A DNA stretch of 64,000 bases from positions 62,001 through 126,000 of the forward strand of contig NZ_BCTT01000012.1 of assembly GCF_001590905.1 (NCBI RefSeq), read 5' to 3'. Below are positions 19,328 to 32,800 of this stretch, piece by piece. Position 1 is the first letter of the stretch. Each line of letters starts with the position of its first letter. The notes beneath the pieces are model-generated. The model saw nothing but the letters and a program-made list of their open reading frames with translations. It had not been told where the DNA came from and searched no databases. This DNA is from Serratia grimesii NBRC 13537. GTDB taxonomy: Bacteria > Pseudomonadota > Gammaproteobacteria > Enterobacterales > Enterobacteriaceae. Made by a program: the position numbers and the translations under genes.

Positions 19328-20711
19328 ATCGACTCGCTATCTGCTGCGCTACCCATTGCTGCAACTGACGGCGCGAGACTTTAATACCACTGCTTTTCAG
19401 TTCGGCTGGCATCGCCAACAGCGCCATCGGCCGCTGGAAATTCACCAGTCGCTCCTGCGACCAAGCCAGCAGTTCTTCCAGCGATAGGGGCTCTTCACTG
19501 TCGATCACCGCCACCGGTCGTTGACCAAACTCAACGTCATTTACCGGCACCACCACCACCTGGGAAATCCTCGGGTGAGCGGCCAACACGCGCTCAATAT
19601 CCTCTGGCTGAACGCCTTCCCCACCGCTGAAAAACAGATTGTCCAACCGCCCAAGAATCCGCAATTCTCCCTGTTCCATCACGCCGCGATCGCGCGTATG
19701 AAACCAGCCTTGATCATCGGCAAGGGGCTGCAATGCACCGCGCTGCCAATATCCCCGCGCCAGGCTTTGGGCTCGGATCCATACCTCTTCATTGACCAGC
19801 TTAATTTCCCGGCCTGCCAGTGGCAACCCAACACCAGGCCGTGCATCAGCACGTTTGGCACAGACTGTGGATGCAAGCTCAGTCAAACCATAGCCACACC
19901 AGCAGCTAATGCCCAGCGCTTCCGCCTGCTCAGTCAGTTCCACCGGGATCATCGCGCCCCCGAGCAGCACTTTTTTCAAGGTCAGTGTCGCTAGCGGTTG
20001 CGCCAGCAGACGCCAAAGTTGGGTCGGCACCAAAGAGGCATGTGTACAGCCCGCTAGCGCGTCTGCCAGCAGATGCATATCGCGGACAACCAGCCCACCT
20101 CCTGCCGTCAACCAGCGCCAAACAATGCCCTGCCCGGAGACGTGAAACAACGGCAATGACAGCAACCAACGGTCCTGAGATTGAAAATCCATCAGCTGTA
20201 ATACACCTTCGGCACTGGCAAGATGCGCGGCATAACTGTGCGCCGCCGCTTTTGGCGTACCGCTGGAACCTGAAGTCAACGTCAATGTCGCCAATCGCTG
20301 AGCGTCCCAACGCGGTGGATTCAGCCAACGGTGTTCAGTTGAAGGCGGGTTTAAACGGATGACCGTTGCCGGTAAGGTCGGCAACAGGTCTGGGCTGAAG
20401 GCAAAATCGATATCCAGATCGGGCAACAGCGTTGCGAGCAGGGAAACAGGCAGCGCCGGATTAAGCGGTAACAGCCGCGCACCGCACTGCAACAGCGCCA
20501 GATAGGCTAACAACAGTGGATAGCTATTCTTTCCACACAACGCAACGCCACAGCCGGGTTCAACGCCCTGATGCTGAAAATCAGCCGCCAGTTTGTCCAC
20601 CTGACGCCGCAACACCAACCAACTAACCGGCTGGTGAGCAACCATCACCGCCATCGCCTGCGGACGCCGCTGCGCCCAATGTCGCCATGGCCAGTCGTTT
20701 AACTGTGCCAT
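19326..20711 (-). CDS. menE: o-Succinylbenzoate--CoA ligase MenE
   Basis: Adenylate-forming ligase that activates o-succinylbenzoate with ATP and CoA in menaquinone synthesis. The 461-residue protein has the AMP-binding P-loop motif [14 protein letters not shown] (near 155), the A5 region YGLTELAST, the hinge motif [19 protein letters not shown], and the C-terminal lysine in [10 protein letters not shown] chose the ATG at 20711: it has GGAG seven bases upstream and gives [12 protein letters not shown]; a GTG two codons earlier is too close to that site. It overlaps the end of menC by 13 bases and is the last gene of the menDHBCE run. Confidence 0.96.
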   Translation of the reverse strand: MAQLNDWPWRHWAQRRPQAMAVMVAHQPVSWLVLRRQVDKLAADFQHQGVEPGCGVALCGKNSYPLLLAYLALLQCGARLLPLNPALPVSLLATLLPDLDIDFAFSPDLLPTLPATVIRLNPPSTEHRWLNPPRWDAQRLATLTLTSGSSGTPKAAAHSYAAHLASAEGVLQLMDFQSQDRWLLSLPLFHVSGQGIVWRWLTAGGGLVVRDMHLLADALAGCTHASLVPTQLWRLLAQPLATLTLKKVLLGGAMIPVELTEQAEALGISCWCGYGLTELASTVCAKRADARPGVGLPLAGREIKLVNEEVWIRAQSLARGYWQRGALQPLADDQGWFHTRDRGVMEQGELRILGRLDNLFFSGGEGVQPEDIERVLAAHPRISQVVVVPVNDVEFGQRPVAVIDSEEPLSLEELLAWSQERLVNFQRPMALLAMPAELKSSGIKVSRRQLQQWVAQQIASR

Positions 20712-21682
20712 ACACACTCCAGTGCCTGCAGATCCAGCAGCGGCAGCGTGCTGTCTGGCCAGCCCCGCAGCAATTGAGCCTGCATCAGATTAAGCGTGTC
20801 GAGCCCAGGGATGGTAGCCGGGGTCAGCCAGTGTGCAATGCGCGCCAACTGCGTCAACCCCAGACTCGATTCAATACTGGAGCTGATCACTGCTGTTAAC
20901 CCTGCCGCATGCGCCTGTTCTACTAAGGCATGGCAACGATCCAGGCTACCGACCAACGTCGGTTTAATCACGATCGCCGCCACGCCCGGCTCGGCCTCCA
21001 CCACAAAGTCCGGCTCACGCACACTTTCATCCCAGGCGATGGCAATGCCAGTCGCCTGAGCGAAATCCCGCGATTCATTACGGGTTTTGCAAGGTTCCTC
21101 GAGGAAAGCAATACGCTCACGCAGTGCCGGATCCACATATTTAGCGAACCCATCCGCTTTGGCCCGCGTCCAACTGCGGTTGGCGTCCAGCCGCAGTCTG
21201 AGATCCGGCAATGCCTCCAACAGCACGTTAACGATCATGCCGTCACGTACTGCCTCATATAACCCGACCTTTACCTTCGCAACCTTCTCCCCCGGTAAAG
21301 CGGTTAGCACTGCAAACAATTCATCGGGATCGCCCGTACACAATGGCGCTTTGCGGTAGTCAGCCTGCAACGGCAACCGTTGTTCCAGTTCCGCCAACGC
21401 ACAGCTTGTGCCAAATGCCACCGACGGTAACAGACTGTCTGGCGGCAATACTCCCGCCTGCCATGACTGTACCCAGCTCAACGTATCTTGCTCGGCTTGC
21501 GCCAGCGTTTCCTGGCTGAACTCCGGCAAGGGTACGATCTCACCCCAGCCTTCCTGCTCACCTTGTTGCAGATGGATCAGCACACCATCACGGGTTTTCA
21601 ACCGTTGGTTGCGCAGTACCACGCCAGCGTCCATCGGCAGGCTGTAACGGTAAACGGCGGCGTTACGGATAGGGGAAATCAT
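20699..21682 (-). CDS. menC: o-Succinylbenzoate synthase MenC
   Basis: Enolase-superfamily dehydratase converting SHCHC to o-succinylbenzoate in menaquinone synthesis. In the 327-residue protein the catalytic lysines are seen in [11 protein letters not shown] and VIKPTL, and the metal ligands in [15 protein letters not shown] and AWDES. The ATG at 21680-21682 overlaps the menB stop as TAATG, so the two are translationally coupled. Expected length against about 320 in E. coli. Confidence 0.97.
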   Translation of the reverse strand: MISPIRNAAVYRYSLPMDAGVVLRNQRLKTRDGVLIHLQQGEQEGWGEIVPLPEFSQETLAQAEQDTLSWVQSWQAGVLPPDSLLPSVAFGTSCALAELEQRLPLQADYRKAPLCTGDPDELFAVLTALPGEKVAKVKVGLYEAVRDGMIVNVLLEALPDLRLRLDANRSWTRAKADGFAKYVDPALRERIAFLEEPCKTRNESRDFAQATGIAIAWDESVREPDFVVEAEPGVAAIVIKPTLVGSLDRCHALVEQAHAAGLTAVISSSIESSLGLTQLARIAHWLTPATIPGLDTLNLMQAQLLRGWPDSTLPLLDLQALECVWHS

Positions 21683-22539
21683 TACGGATTGCGCTTAAAT
21701 TTGCTGAAGTCCGGCTGACGCTTTTCGTTAAATGCGTTGCGACCTTCCTGGCCTTCATCAGTCATGTAGAACAGCATGGTGGCATTACCCGCCAGCTCTT
21801 GCAGACCAGCCTGGCCATCACAGTCGGCATTCAGGGCCGCTTTCAGACAACGCAGCGCCATCGGGCTGTTTTGCAGCATTTCACGACACCAGCGTACGGT
21901 TTCTTTTTCCAGGTCTGCCAAAGGCACTACGGTATTAACCAGTCCCATGTCCAAGGCTGCTGCGGCATCATACTGGCGGCACAAGAACCAGATCTCACGC
22001 GCTTTCTTCTGGCCAACAATGCGTGCCATGTAAGAAGCCCCCCAACCGCCATCGAACGAACCGACTTTCGGGCCAGTCTGGCCGAAAATAGCATTGTCCG
22101 CGGCAATGGTCAGATCACACATCATATGCAGTACATGGCCGCCACCGATCGAATAGCCGGCCACCATCGCCACGACCGGTTTTGGGCAAGTACGGATCTG
22201 GCGCTGGAAATCGAGCACGTTCAGGTGATGCACACCGCTGTCGTCTTGGTAGCCGCCGTAGTCCCCACGTACTTTCTGATCGCCACCTGAGCAGAAGGCT
22301 TTGTCGCCGGCACCGGTCAGGATGATGGTACCGATGCCGTCGTCATAACGGGCATTGGATAGCGCCTCAATCATCTCTTTTACCGTGTGCGGTCGGAACG
22401 CATTGCGCACCTGTGGCCGGTTGATGGTGATTTTAGCAATGCCGTCGCTGGACTTGTGATACAGGATGTCTTCGAAATCACCGGAGCAATCCTGCCAGTC
22501 GATGGCGGCATACAGTTGTTCTTCGTTCGGATAGAGCAT
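21682..22539 (-). CDS. menB: 1,4-Dihydroxy-2-naphthoyl-CoA synthase MenB
   Basis: Crotonase-fold enzyme that closes the naphthoquinone ring by Dieckmann condensation of o-succinylbenzoyl-CoA. The 285 residues equal the E. coli length. The oxyanion-hole segments [10 protein letters not shown] and GYSIGGGH and the active-site loop with [12 protein letters not shown] are intact; the C-terminus KFKRNP is the conserved tail. AAAGGAAC precedes the ATG at good spacing. Eleven bases separate it from menH. Confidence 0.98.
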   Translation of the reverse strand: MLYPNEEQLYAAIDWQDCSGDFEDILYHKSSDGIAKITINRPQVRNAFRPHTVKEMIEALSNARYDDGIGTIILTGAGDKAFCSGGDQKVRGDYGGYQDDSGVHHLNVLDFQRQIRTCPKPVVAMVAGYSIGGGHVLHMMCDLTIAADNAIFGQTGPKVGSFDGGWGASYMARIVGQKKAREIWFLCRQYDAAAALDMGLVNTVVPLADLEKETVRWCREMLQNSPMALRCLKAALNADCDGQAGLQELAGNATMLFYMTDEGQEGRNAFNEKRQPDFSKFKRNP

Positions 22540-22550
22540 GTTCTGTTCCT

Positions 22551-23318
22551 TTAACCAGGGTTAACGAGAAAGTCGTGCAACTCAGCGACGAAATCCTGCG
22601 GATTGGCCAGATGCGAGTTATGCCCGGCCTGTGGCACGATGCGTAACGGCAACCCAGCGTCGCGCGCGAGCTGTTGAAATTTGTGATCATCCGCGCCGCA
22701 CAGCACTACCAGCGGCACCGCCAGTTGCTGCAATTGCGGCACCAAATAAGGTTGTTTGCCCAGCGACGTAGCCTCCAACATGTCCGCTACCGCCGGGCCT
22801 GAATTATCAGACCGGGCGCCTATCAGTGCAGTACGGTGCACGGCACTCAAATTGGCGAAGACGGGCTGTTGATACCAGTCAGCCAGAACCTGTGCGATAG
22901 GTTCGCGACGAAAACGCTCGGCCCAGGCAGCATCATGTGCCAAGCGTTGAGCTCGCAGCGCAGTGTCAGCCAGCCCTGGATTGCCGCCTTCAATAACCAC
23001 ACCCTGCAGGCCGGTCGTATCACCGTAGCACGCGTGATACATGGCAATGCGGCCACCGAGTGAATAGCCCACCAACCAATAGCGCTCGATGCCATGCATC
23101 TGCAAGGTGGCGCTAATCTGCGCACTGATATCGTCAAAGCTGTTACAGGCCACCGCGACGGAATCTCCGTGGCCGGGTAAATCGATCGCGAGTGATGGCC
23201 ATTCAGGGCAGCGGGAGGCGATTACCCGCCATTCATTATTGTTGCCCAGCATGCCGTGCAGCCAAACCAACCATGGGCGATCGGCCTCGCCCTGTTGCAA
23301 TACTTTTGTTGCCAGCAT
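22551..23318 (-). CDS. menH: 2-Succinyl-6-hydroxy-2,4-cyclohexadiene-1-carboxylate synthase MenH
   Basis: Alpha/beta-hydrolase-fold lyase that removes pyruvate from SEPHCHC to give SHCHC. The 255-residue protein shows the nucleophile elbow GYSLGG (Ser near residue 92), the acid Asp in LCGADDHKF, and the His in AGHNSHL. The [11 protein letters not shown] segment forms the oxyanion hole. The ATG overlaps the menD stop as TAATG, so it is coupled to menD. Confidence 0.95.
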   Translation of the reverse strand: MLATKVLQQGEADRPWLVWLHGMLGNNNEWRVIASRCPEWPSLAIDLPGHGDSVAVACNSFDDISAQISATLQMHGIERYWLVGYSLGGRIAMYHACYGDTTGLQGVVIEGGNPGLADTALRAQRLAHDAAWAERFRREPIAQVLADWYQQPVFANLSAVHRTALIGARSDNSGPAVADMLEATSLGKQPYLVPQLQQLAVPLVVLCGADDHKFQQLARDAGLPLRIVPQAGHNSHLANPQDFVAELHDFLVNPG

Positions 23319-24991
23319 TATTGCTCCGCCATCAATTGCACCAAATGCTGAAGTGTTTGCGCACCATCGCTCGGTGGCACCTGCAGCTCAATCAGCGTAG
23401 CGCCACTGTGGCGCCAGCCCTGCTCCACCGCTTGCAGCAACTGTCCCCAATTTTCAGGACGGGCGTAAGCGAGGTGGAACATTGCCGCCGCATGACTGAA
23501 CTCGACATCCTGCGGCATACAGTAAAACCGTTCTCGATCTTCTTCCGGCGTAGGCAGCAGTGAGAAAATTTGGCCGCCATTGTTGTTGACCACGATCAAC
23601 ACCGTCGGCGCAGAACATTGACGCAGCAGCGCCAACGCATTCAGGTCGTATAGCGCGGACAGATCACCTACCACCGCCAGCGTGGGTTTTGCCGTCGCTC
23701 GTTGTACCCCTGCGGCGGTGGAAATCAGCCCGTCAATGCCACTGGCACCGCGGTTGCTAAATACCGGGTAACCGGCTGGTAATCGGGTCAACGCATCAAT
23801 CAGCCGGACGATCAGGCTGTTGCCGAGAAACAGTTGGCCGTTTTCCGGTAACAACTCCGGTAAACGGTGGGCCAACTGCGCCTCGCCAAAACGGTTGACC
23901 AAATGACCGGAGACGGCATCTAATGCATTGTCCGCCAGTGCCGTCAGCTCGTCGGCCCATGGGGAGCGCGGTTGTGCCGGATGCAGTTCAAGCCACTGCG
24001 CCACACCAGAACGGATCCTGCGCCCACGGTGATGTGCCGGATCGAGCCGTCCCGGTAAATCGTCGATCAACCAATACTCCGTCGGGCGACATTGTTCCTG
24101 CCAGTGCAGCAGACGTTTGCCAGTCAGGCTGCTGCCGAACTGCACCACCAGCTGCGCTTCGGCTAACACTTTCTGTGCTTGTGGCTGAGCCAGCCATAAA
24201 TCGGCGCAGGGCAGCGGTTGTCCGGTTTGCGACAGCACGTCGCCGATCAGCGGCCAACCAAGCATGTCCGCCCATTGCGCCAACTGCTCACCCTCTTCCG
24301 CACTCATACGCCCTGCTATTACCACGCCACGTTTTTGCCGCCAGAAAAACCAGTCCGGCTGCTTGAGCACTACGTGTGGATCTACCTCTCTCAGCCAAGG
24401 TTGGCTGTCTTGCCACCAGTCACCGAGTGCCGCGGACCAATCCGCGTACTGTTGCTCATCACCGCCATACAGAGGTTCGGCAAACGGGCAGTTAATATGC
24501 AACGCACCGTGCTGCAAACGTGCCATTGCACTGTCGACAGTGGACACCAACCAACGGGCGGGAATGTCCTGTGTTGGACGTGGCAGATCAATATTCAACG
24601 ACGGGTGGCTGGCATACAGGCCGTTTTGGCGGATCGCCTGATTGGCGCCGCAGTTGATCAATTCGGGTGGCCGGTCTGCGGTAAGAAACACCAGCCGCTC
24701 ACCAGTCAACCCGGCTTCGATCAGTGAAGGATAAAGGTTGGCGGCTGCGGTACCGGAGGTAACAATCACCGCTACCGGCTCCCGTGATGCCTTGGCCAAG
24801 CCAAGCGCCAAATGGCCCAGCCCGCGTTCATCAAAATGGGTATGGCAGATAAAAGACTTGTTAGCCGCCGCTGCCAATGTCAGCGGTGTAGAGCGCGATC
24901 CCGGAGCGATACAGACATGCCGCACCCCATGGCGAGCCAGCGCTTCCAACAACAACGCCGCCCACCGGCGATTAAAAACACTTGTCGACAT
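23318..24991 (-). CDS. menD: SEPHCHC synthase MenD
   Basis: Thiamine-diphosphate enzyme joining 2-oxoglutarate (after decarboxylation) to isochorismate, the first committed step of menaquinone synthesis. The 557-residue protein has the catalytic glutamate in [16 protein letters not shown], the [11 protein letters not shown] and LTADRPPEL segments, and the ThDP motif beginning [14 protein letters not shown] and ending near [11 protein letters not shown]. Start [18 protein letters not shown] matches E. coli. Unlike E. coli, where menF and menD are close, a 252-base gap with its own promoter-like sequence lies upstream. Confidence 0.97.
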   Translation of the reverse strand: MSTSVFNRRWAALLLEALARHGVRHVCIAPGSRSTPLTLAAAANKSFICHTHFDERGLGHLALGLAKASREPVAVIVTSGTAAANLYPSLIEAGLTGERLVFLTADRPPELINCGANQAIRQNGLYASHPSLNIDLPRPTQDIPARWLVSTVDSAMARLQHGALHINCPFAEPLYGGDEQQYADWSAALGDWWQDSQPWLREVDPHVVLKQPDWFFWRQKRGVVIAGRMSAEEGEQLAQWADMLGWPLIGDVLSQTGQPLPCADLWLAQPQAQKVLAEAQLVVQFGSSLTGKRLLHWQEQCRPTEYWLIDDLPGRLDPAHHRGRRIRSGVAQWLELHPAQPRSPWADELTALADNALDAVSGHLVNRFGEAQLAHRLPELLPENGQLFLGNSLIVRLIDALTRLPAGYPVFSNRGASGIDGLISTAAGVQRATAKPTLAVVGDLSALYDLNALALLRQCSAPTVLIVVNNNGGQIFSLLPTPEEDRERFYCMPQDVEFSHAAAMFHLAYARPENWGQLLQAVEQGWRHSGATLIELQVPPSDGAQTLQHLVQLMAEQ

Positions 24992-25068
24992 AATTCGCTC
25001 ACAAGTCGGTTAACAGAATCTGCCTTTGGCGCTCGCCGAACGGCAGCATGCCAAAAATGATGTTCTGC

Positions 25069-25112
25069 ATTATATGAGTAGTTATCTTTACGACTTTTGC
25101 GCCAGCGCAAAA
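25069..25112 (-). promoter_or_regulatory. Probable menD promoter with overlapping palindrome
   Basis: On the minus strand a perfect TATAAT (25069-25074) lies about 80 bases before menD. Upstream of it, at 25095-25112, is an 18-bp palindrome of 8-bp arms, TTTTGCGC and GCGCAAAA, with a 2-base centre; it covers the position of the -35 box, which is otherwise poor. This looks like an operator or activator site. No known regulator is assigned. The remaining bases of the 24992-25243 gap hold nothing recognised. Confidence 0.5.
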
Positions 25113-25243
25113 ACGCCGTATATCCCGGTGACTTTATGGTAGACAATTAATTGATTTAGAACAAAAAATAAACATGAAAATCACAAGCAGTTTACACTCC
25201 CAGTAGCATCCACTCAATAAATCCGGATCATAAGCAGGGAAAT

Positions 25244-26536
25244 TCAGCTCAACGCGTCAGGTTGCAGTAACGTCAGCAGTCCAGCGGCCTTATTTTCGAT
25301 TTCTTGCCACTCTTCTGCGGGGTCGGAACCCGCCACAATGCCGGCACCGGCATACAGACGTAATCCTTGCTCATCGATTTGTGCACAGCGTAGTGCCACG
25401 CAAAACTCACTGCGGGGAGAGGACAGATAGCCGGCAGAACCGGCATACCAGCCACGGGGAAAAGGTTCATGTTGCAGGATAAAATCGCGTGCAGCCTGGC
25501 GTGGTAAGCCAGCCACAGCGGCAGTTGGCTGCAAGCGTTGCAGGCAATCAGCATCGCTACTGTGGTTGAGCTGGCCTTCAATACGCCGCCGCAGATGTTG
25601 TACCTTACGTAAACGCACGACTTCAGGTGGCAAGACATCCACCGCGTCGGCACCGCCTTGCAGACGCTGGCAAATATCATCTACCACCAGCAAATTTTCA
25701 TGCTGATTCTTACCGTCCTGCAACAACCACTGTGCCAATGCCTGCGCCTGTTGCCGATCGGGGTGATTGGCCACCGTGCCCGCCAGCGCTTCGGTCAGCA
25801 AAAGGCGCCCCTCACGCAGATACAACCTTTCCGGACTAGAGCCAAGGAATGCGCGGCGCGCATCAAATCGCAACATGTAGTGATAGCAGCGGTGATTCAC
25901 CTGTCGGCTGGCATTCATCATTGCCGGAGCAGACAACGGGCTATCCAGCGTTAATAACGTGCTGCGCGCTAACACCACTTTTTCCATCTGTTGGTGGTCG
26001 ATTGCCTGTAGCGCTTCATGCAACATCGCTTCCCACCCGGCGCGTTCCGGCTGATGCCGAACCTGATCCACCCGCACCTTTAAGGGAGGAATGGGCATGG
26101 CTGTTAACAGTTGATCCAGCCAATGGCTGGCCAATACCGCATCGTCAGACAACGCGTTTTCAGAAAACAGATTAAGCGTTAAGTGTGCATCATCGTCACG
26201 GTTCACTATTTCCAGCCGCGGCAGGAATAAATACGCAGCGCCATCAAAAGCGTTCAGCCCCCATACACGTGCGTTCTGATGGGTTCTGAGAAACGTTTGT
26301 GCCTGCTGCGGCTGGGTGAACTGCAGCAATGCACCGCAAACTGCGGCCTCTTCATGTCCATCACGATGACGCCAATAAAACTGCGGGAAGACCGGCTGCG
26401 CCGCCAGCCACTCCAGCAAGTGGTTGGCCAATGACACTGGGACAGGAAGTGAAAGTCGCCGGAAACCGCCATTAGCAGGCACATCGTGTTCGAGCTGCTG
26501 GCGTAAGCGCCCTAACAATGCCGAGAATTGTTCCAC
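25244..26536 (-). CDS. menF: Isochorismate synthase MenF
   Basis: Chorismate-utilising enzyme that makes isochorismate for menaquinone synthesis; Mg-dependent. The 430-residue protein has the family core: [10 protein letters not shown] with the base Lys, [19 protein letters not shown] with the acid Glu, [18 protein letters not shown] and [17 protein letters not shown] chose GTG at 26536: GAGG sits five bases upstream and the resulting N-terminus aligns residue for residue in length with E. coli MenF. A TTG at 26554 and GTG at 26542 are alternatives. Leftward like menD but separated from it by 252 bases, so it may be a separate transcript. Confidence 0.94.
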   Translation of the reverse strand: MEQFSALLGRLRQQLEHDVPANGGFRRLSLPVPVSLANHLLEWLAAQPVFPQFYWRHRDGHEEAAVCGALLQFTQPQQAQTFLRTHQNARVWGLNAFDGAAYLFLPRLEIVNRDDDAHLTLNLFSENALSDDAVLASHWLDQLLTAMPIPPLKVRVDQVRHQPERAGWEAMLHEALQAIDHQQMEKVVLARSTLLTLDSPLSAPAMMNASRQVNHRCYHYMLRFDARRAFLGSSPERLYLREGRLLLTEALAGTVANHPDRQQAQALAQWLLQDGKNQHENLLVVDDICQRLQGGADAVDVLPPEVVRLRKVQHLRRRIEGQLNHSSDADCLQRLQPTAAVAGLPRQAARDFILQHEPFPRGWYAGSAGYLSSPRSEFCVALRCAQIDEQGLRLYAGAGIVAGSDPAEEWQEIENKAAGLLTLLQPDALS

Positions 26537-26692
26537 AGCCACCTCAATAACCAAACCTAATGTAGGGAATTATACGGTAAATCAACACAGAGCGGCGGAA
26601 AAATAGTGTCGTTGGATCACCGGCAACAACAGCTTATTGTTTATTAAAATTAAACAATTAGCTCGAAAAATGCCCAGCAAGATATTAACCGT

Positions 26693-26699
26693 CTATACT
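26693..26699 (+). promoter_or_regulatory. Possible sigma-S type -10 upstream of the glucan synthase gene
   Basis: CTATACT in the context GTCTATACTGA fits the RpoS-preferred -10 (C at -13, TATACT). It lies 126 bases before the GTG start. The -35 region is poor, which is normal for such promoters. The rest of 26537-26824 shows no gene. Confidence 0.4.
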
Positions 26700-26824
26700 G
26701 AGAAAGTACGTTCCTGCCTGTTGTGAACCCTCGCCAAATCTAAAAATCGGCTTTAACAGGATGTTCACAATCTCCAAGCGGTTTTTTCCGGCTGCCTTTT
26801 GGGTCAGATGTAAGGAGCTTTTTT

Positions 26825-29800
26825 GTGAAAGAAATACTAATCAATTGGTTAAAAAAACAACGCAGAATAACAAAAGTAAAACCTTTGCCCACACGCCGCA
26901 GTAAAGGTGAACCTGAACCGACCGGTGGAACGATCAAGGCCGAACTGTTTTCTGTCGATCAAATGGAGCGCTACGGTCAACGTCTGGCGCGATCGCACAA
27001 GCTGGCGACGCGTAAAACGCCCTACTATTTACTGAAGCGGTTGGACGATAACGAGCGAATTCTGGCAGAGAGCTGCCACCAACTCAGCAATGGCAAAAAA
27101 GCCAGTATGACCCCCGCGGGTGAATGGTTACTGGATAACTACTATCTGATTGAAGAACAAATCCGTGTGGTACGTCATCATTTGCCAAAAACCTTCGGCC
27201 GCGGCCTGCCGCAATTGGGTCCACCGCATAACTGTCCGCGTATTTATGACGTGGCTGCCGAGGCGATTGCGCACGGTGATGGCCGTTGGGATGCGGAGAG
27301 CCTCACCCGGTATATCGCCGCCTACCAAAAAGAAGTTAACCTGACATTGGGCGAACTCTGGGCACTGCCCGGTATGTTGCGTTTGGCGTTAATCGAAAAC
27401 CTGCGGCGCGTCAGCGTGGAAGTTGCACAAGCCCAGCGCGAGCGTAATTTGGCCGATACCTGGGTCACTAAAATGCTGGAGTCAGCAGAGAACGATCCAG
27501 CCAACCTGATCATCGTGATCGCCGACATGGCGCGCTCTAATCCCCCACGCACCAGCGCCTTTGTTGCCGAGCTGGTACGTCGCCTGCAAGGCCATGGCAC
27601 CATGCTGGCATTGCCGCTCACCTGGGTGGAACAGCGTCTGGCGGAAGTCAGTTTGACCTCCGATGAACTCATCCACCGTTTTAACCAGCAGTTGGCGGTT
27701 AGCCAGTTGTCGGTCAGCAACAGTATTTCCGGCCTGCGTCAGCTCAGCGAAATGGACTGGGCAGAGTTTGTCGAAACCATGAGCCAGGTCGAGCAAACCC
27801 TGCGTGAAGATCCCGCAGGGGTTTATCCATTGATGCACTTCAACACACGCGATAATTATCGCCACGTGATTGAAATGCTGGCGCGCCACTGTCCACACAA
27901 TGAGGTTCAGGTTGCCCAGCACGTGCTCAACATGGCGCGTGTCGCGGCCGAAGATCCCTCCGGCGATCCACGCCGTAACCACATAGGCTACTACCTGATT
28001 GATGATGGCCGCCCGGAATTGGAGCAACAGCTTGATGTACACATCGGGCGTATTACTCAACTGCGCCATACGTTGAATCAGGCCCCACTGCTGTCCTGGC
28101 TCGGTAGCCTAAGCCTAATCACCACCGCGTGTTGTGCGGAACTGCTGCACCAAGCCTATAGCACCGGCATCAGTTGGGGGTTGGCCCTACTGTTTTTCCC
28201 AATGGCCATCGTTGTCAGTCAATTTGTACTCAATCTTCTCAGTGAGGTCACTACCCGTAGTCGTACACCACAACCACTACCAAGACTCGATTTCTCCTGT
28301 GGCATTCCCGCCGAGTTCCGAACCCTGGTGGCGATACCGACGCTGATCGGCAGTAAAAAAGACGTTGATAAGCTGATTAACGCACTTGAGGTTTGTTATC
28401 TGGGCAACGCGATGAAGCATCTGCACTTTGCCCTGCTCACCGACTTCAACGATGCCCCCCACCAGCAACATACTGACGATGTTGCCTTACTGGAGTATGC
28501 CTGCCAACAGATGAAAGCGCTGAACGGGCGTTACCCTTGTGAAGGCCCGAGTCACTTTTTCCTGTTCCACCGTGATCGCGAATGGAATGAAAAACAAGGC
28601 GTATGGATGGGGCTTGAACGTAAACGCGGCAAACTGAATGCTCTGAATAACTGGCTGCGTAACCGCGGTAACGCCTTCAGCACCCAGGTTGGTGACGGGC
28701 GTGAGGTTCTGAAAAACGTTAAATACGTTATTACGTTAGACAGCGATACGGTTCTGCCACGCGAAAGCGCCCATCAATTGATCGCCGCCATGGCACACCC
28801 ACTCAATCAGCCCCAGTACGATATGCACCAGCAACGGGTGGTGGAAGGTTACGCCATCCTGCAACCCCGTATGGCCGAAGAAATCCCGAGCTACGGCCAG
28901 GGACGCTATGCCGCACTGTGCAGCAGCACGCCAGGCAATGACCCCTACACGCTGATGGCTTCGGATATCTATCAGGATCTGTTTGGTGAGGGTTCATTTA
29001 TCGGCAAGGGCATCTATGACGTCGATGTGTTCTCGCACAGCATGAAAGGGACCTGTCCGGCAAATTTGGTGCTTAGCCACGACCTGTTAGAAGGTTGTTA
29101 TGCCCGTTCCGGCCTACTGAGCGACGTGCTGCTGTATGAACAGTATCCCAGCAATTATTTGGTGGACGTTGCACGTCGCACGCGCTGGATCCGCGGTGAC
29201 TGGCAATTACTCAACTGGCTACTGCCACGGGTGAAAACAGAAGACGGCACGCGTACCGCCAACCCACTGAGTACCCTGTCACGCTGGAAGCTGTTTGATA
29301 ACCTGCGCCGCAGTCTGACAGCTCCCAGCCTGCTATTACTGCTATTTTGTGGTTTCGTTTGGTTGCCCAACACCCGTTACTGGTTGGCTGTTTTCGCCAT
29401 TATTTTGCTGCTGCCGACCCTGCTGGCACTGGTGCAAGATATCGTACGCAAGCCCCCACGCAGGCCACTGCTACAGCATATACTGCTGGCTCTGAATGGC
29501 TCACTCCACCGCCTGTCGCAGGTCGGACTACGATTGGCAACGCTGCCGCATGAATCCCTGTACAGCCTGAAAGCAATCGTCATTACCTTGTGGCGGTTGC
29601 TGGTCACTAAACGCAACCTACAGGAGTGGACCAGCTACGATCAATCCAAAGCCCGTCAGCAGATCACATGGGAAAACTTCTATCGCGCCATGTGGATCAA
29701 CCCGCTAGCCGGCCTGGCGCTGCTGATTTTTACCGTCATGCATAACCCAATGGCACTGTTAATTACACTGCCCTTCGCCACCTTGTGGATCCTGGCGCCA

Positions 29801-32800
29801 TTCCTGCTTTATTACCTCAGCCAAGAACCTCAACGCAGTAAAACCGCAATTAACGATGAACAACGGCGATTCCTGCGCCACACCAGTCGACAGACCTGGG
29901 ACTTCTTCAATACCTTCGTCAATCAGCAAGAGAACTGGCTACCGCCGGATAACTATCAAGAGATACCGGAGCCGGTGGTGGCGCACCGCACGTCACCGAC
30001 CAATATCGGGCTATCATTGCTGGCCAATATCACTGCCTACGACTTTGGTTATCTGACACTCAGTGAAGCGCTGCGGCGTATCGAGCTCACGCTCAATACC
30101 CTGGACCGCATGGAACACCACCGCGGACACCTGTACAACTGGTATGACACCCGTACGTTGGAACCGCTGAATCCACGCTATATCTCCAGCGTCGATAGCG
30201 GCAACCTGGCAGGCCATCTACTAACGCTCAGCGCCGGTCTACCCGCACTGGCCCACCAGCCATTTATCGCTCCACAACGGGTACTGGACGGGCTCGGCGA
30301 CAGCCTGCAACTGCTGGAACAACACTGGGGCGATGCCGCACCAAAGAACCTGTCAAAACTGCGTAACCACTGGGAACAGGCTCATCACAGCCACCCTGCT
30401 GCTCTGTTAGCCGAACTGAATGCGATGCGCAATTACAGTAACGGTCTGCAAGAACCGGCGCTGAATCACGGAGAGGAAACTCGGCGTTGGGCCGGAGCAC
30501 TGCACCAGCAACTTAATGAGCTCTGCGCCGAGTGGGGGCAATGGTTCGGCTGGCTGAGCGACAACGTATCTGAACTGGAAAAAGTCCCTAGCCTGCATTG
30601 GCTGGCTAACCCACCCGAGTCATTGACACTGTCGGCGGAGCAACGGAGTCAGCTTGATGCGCTCAGCATTCAGGCACAGGAAAAACTGACGCAATTGTAC
30701 AGCCTGCAACAGCGGTTGGAAAAAATGGCGCAGATGGACTTTCACTTCCTGTATGACGAATCGACCCATTTGCTGACCGTCGGCTTTAACTGCGATCAAA
30801 ACCGGATGGACAGCAGTAAATACGATCTGCTGGCATCGGAAATCCGGTTGACCAACTACGTCGCCATCGCCACCAACCAAGTCCCCCAACGCAGTTGGTT
30901 TGCACTTGGCCGGCTGTTTACCATGATCGAAAATGAACCGGCGCTGATGTCATGGAGCGGTTCGATGTTTGAGTACTTGATGCCGCAATTGGTGATGCCC
31001 GCGTACCCCGATTCACTGCTGGTGCAAATGTGCCATGCTGCCGTGGATAGGCAAATTGCCTGGGGCAAAGAACGCGGCGTGCCTTGGGGTATTTCCGAGT
31101 CTGGCTACTTTGGCTTCGATGCCGATCAAAACTACCAGTATCATGCGTTTGGCGTACCCGGTCTGGGCCTGAGACGTGGGCTAGGCGACGACATGGTGGT
31201 TGCTCCTTATGCAACAGTGATGGCATTGATTGTCGATCCGGATGCGGCCTGCAACAACCTGGTCACACTGGAAAAAAATGGCGCCAAAGGCCGCTACGGT
31301 TTTTACGAAGCGCTGGATTACACCACGGCACGTCTCAGCCGCGGTCAACTGTACGTGATTATCCGTTCTTATATGGCGCACCATCAGGGTATGAGTTTCC
31401 TGGCCCTGTCACATCTGTTACTGGATGCGCCGATGGTGACACGTTTCGCCGACCATCCGGCCTTCCAATCAGCACGCTTGTTACTGCAAGAACGGGTGCC
31501 GGATGCCGTCGAGTTGTACAGCACTCGCCGCCACTTCGAAACCCATGAGGGCACCATTACCCCAGCCAGCTTCGTTGCGCGTGAATTTAATCGGGTAGAC
31601 TCACCGATCCCGGAAGTGCAGTTGCTGTCCAACGCCAACTACCACCTGATGCTCACCCAGGCTGGTGGCAGTTACAGTCGCTGGCAGAACCTGGCGCTCA
31701 CCCGCTGGCGCGAAGATGCGACCTGCGATAACTGGGGCGCCTTCTGCTACCTGCGTGATCCGCAAACCGGCGAAGTCTGGAGCAATACCTGGCAACCCAT
31801 CGGAGGTGCCGCCAAGGGTTATAGCGCCGTGTTCAACGACGCCGGTGCCGAATTTCAGCGTCAACAGGGGACGCTGTCGGTCAAAACACAAGTTGTGGTA
31901 TCGCCGGAAGATGATATTGAACTGCGCCGTGTGACGCTGTTAAATCGCGGCAAACAACCGCGCACCATCGAAATCACCAGCTACGCAGAAGTGGTGCTGG
32001 CACCAGCAAGCAACGACCTGGCTCATCCGGCGTTCAGCAACCTGTTCGTGCAGACCGAACTACTGCCGGATCAGGACGCTATTTTGTGCCACCGTCGCCC
32101 GCGCGAACCGAAAGAAAAATGCCCGTGGTTGCTGCATATGATGACGGTACAGGGTCGTACCAGCCAAACGTCGTTTGAAACCGACCGCGCTAAATTTATC
32201 GGCCGCGGCCGCACGCCAACCAATCCGCAAGCGTTGTATCAGAACGCGCCACTCAGTAACAGTGCCGGACCGGTCATTGACCCGATCATCGCTATCCGCC
32301 AGCGCGTGGTGCTGGAGCCGAACGTACCGCTCACGCTGGACATCTTCTATGGCGTCAGTGAAGACCGTGCCAGCGGACTGGCCATGCTGGAAAAATACCG
32401 CGATCGCCATCTGGCAGATCGTGTGTTTGAACTGGCGTGGTCGCACAGCCAGGTGGTTCTGCGCCAACTGAACGCCAATGAAGAAGATGCTAATCTGTTT
32501 AATCGCCTGGCTGGCGCAGTGGTATTCCCGGCGCAAGAAATGCGAGCCGCCAGCAGTGAAATCATTAACAACCGCCGCGGACAATCTGGGCTATGGGGGC
32601 ACTCTATCTCCGGCGATCTGCCGATAGTCCTGCTGACGGTGACCGACAGCGAAAACATCGAACTGGTACGGCAACTGATCCAGGCACACAACTACTGGCG
32701 CTTGAAAGGGTTACAGGTAGATTTGGTGATCCTCAATGAAGATGTTGGCGGCTACCGTCAGGATCTACAAAACCAGATCATGGGCCTGATCGCTGCCGGT

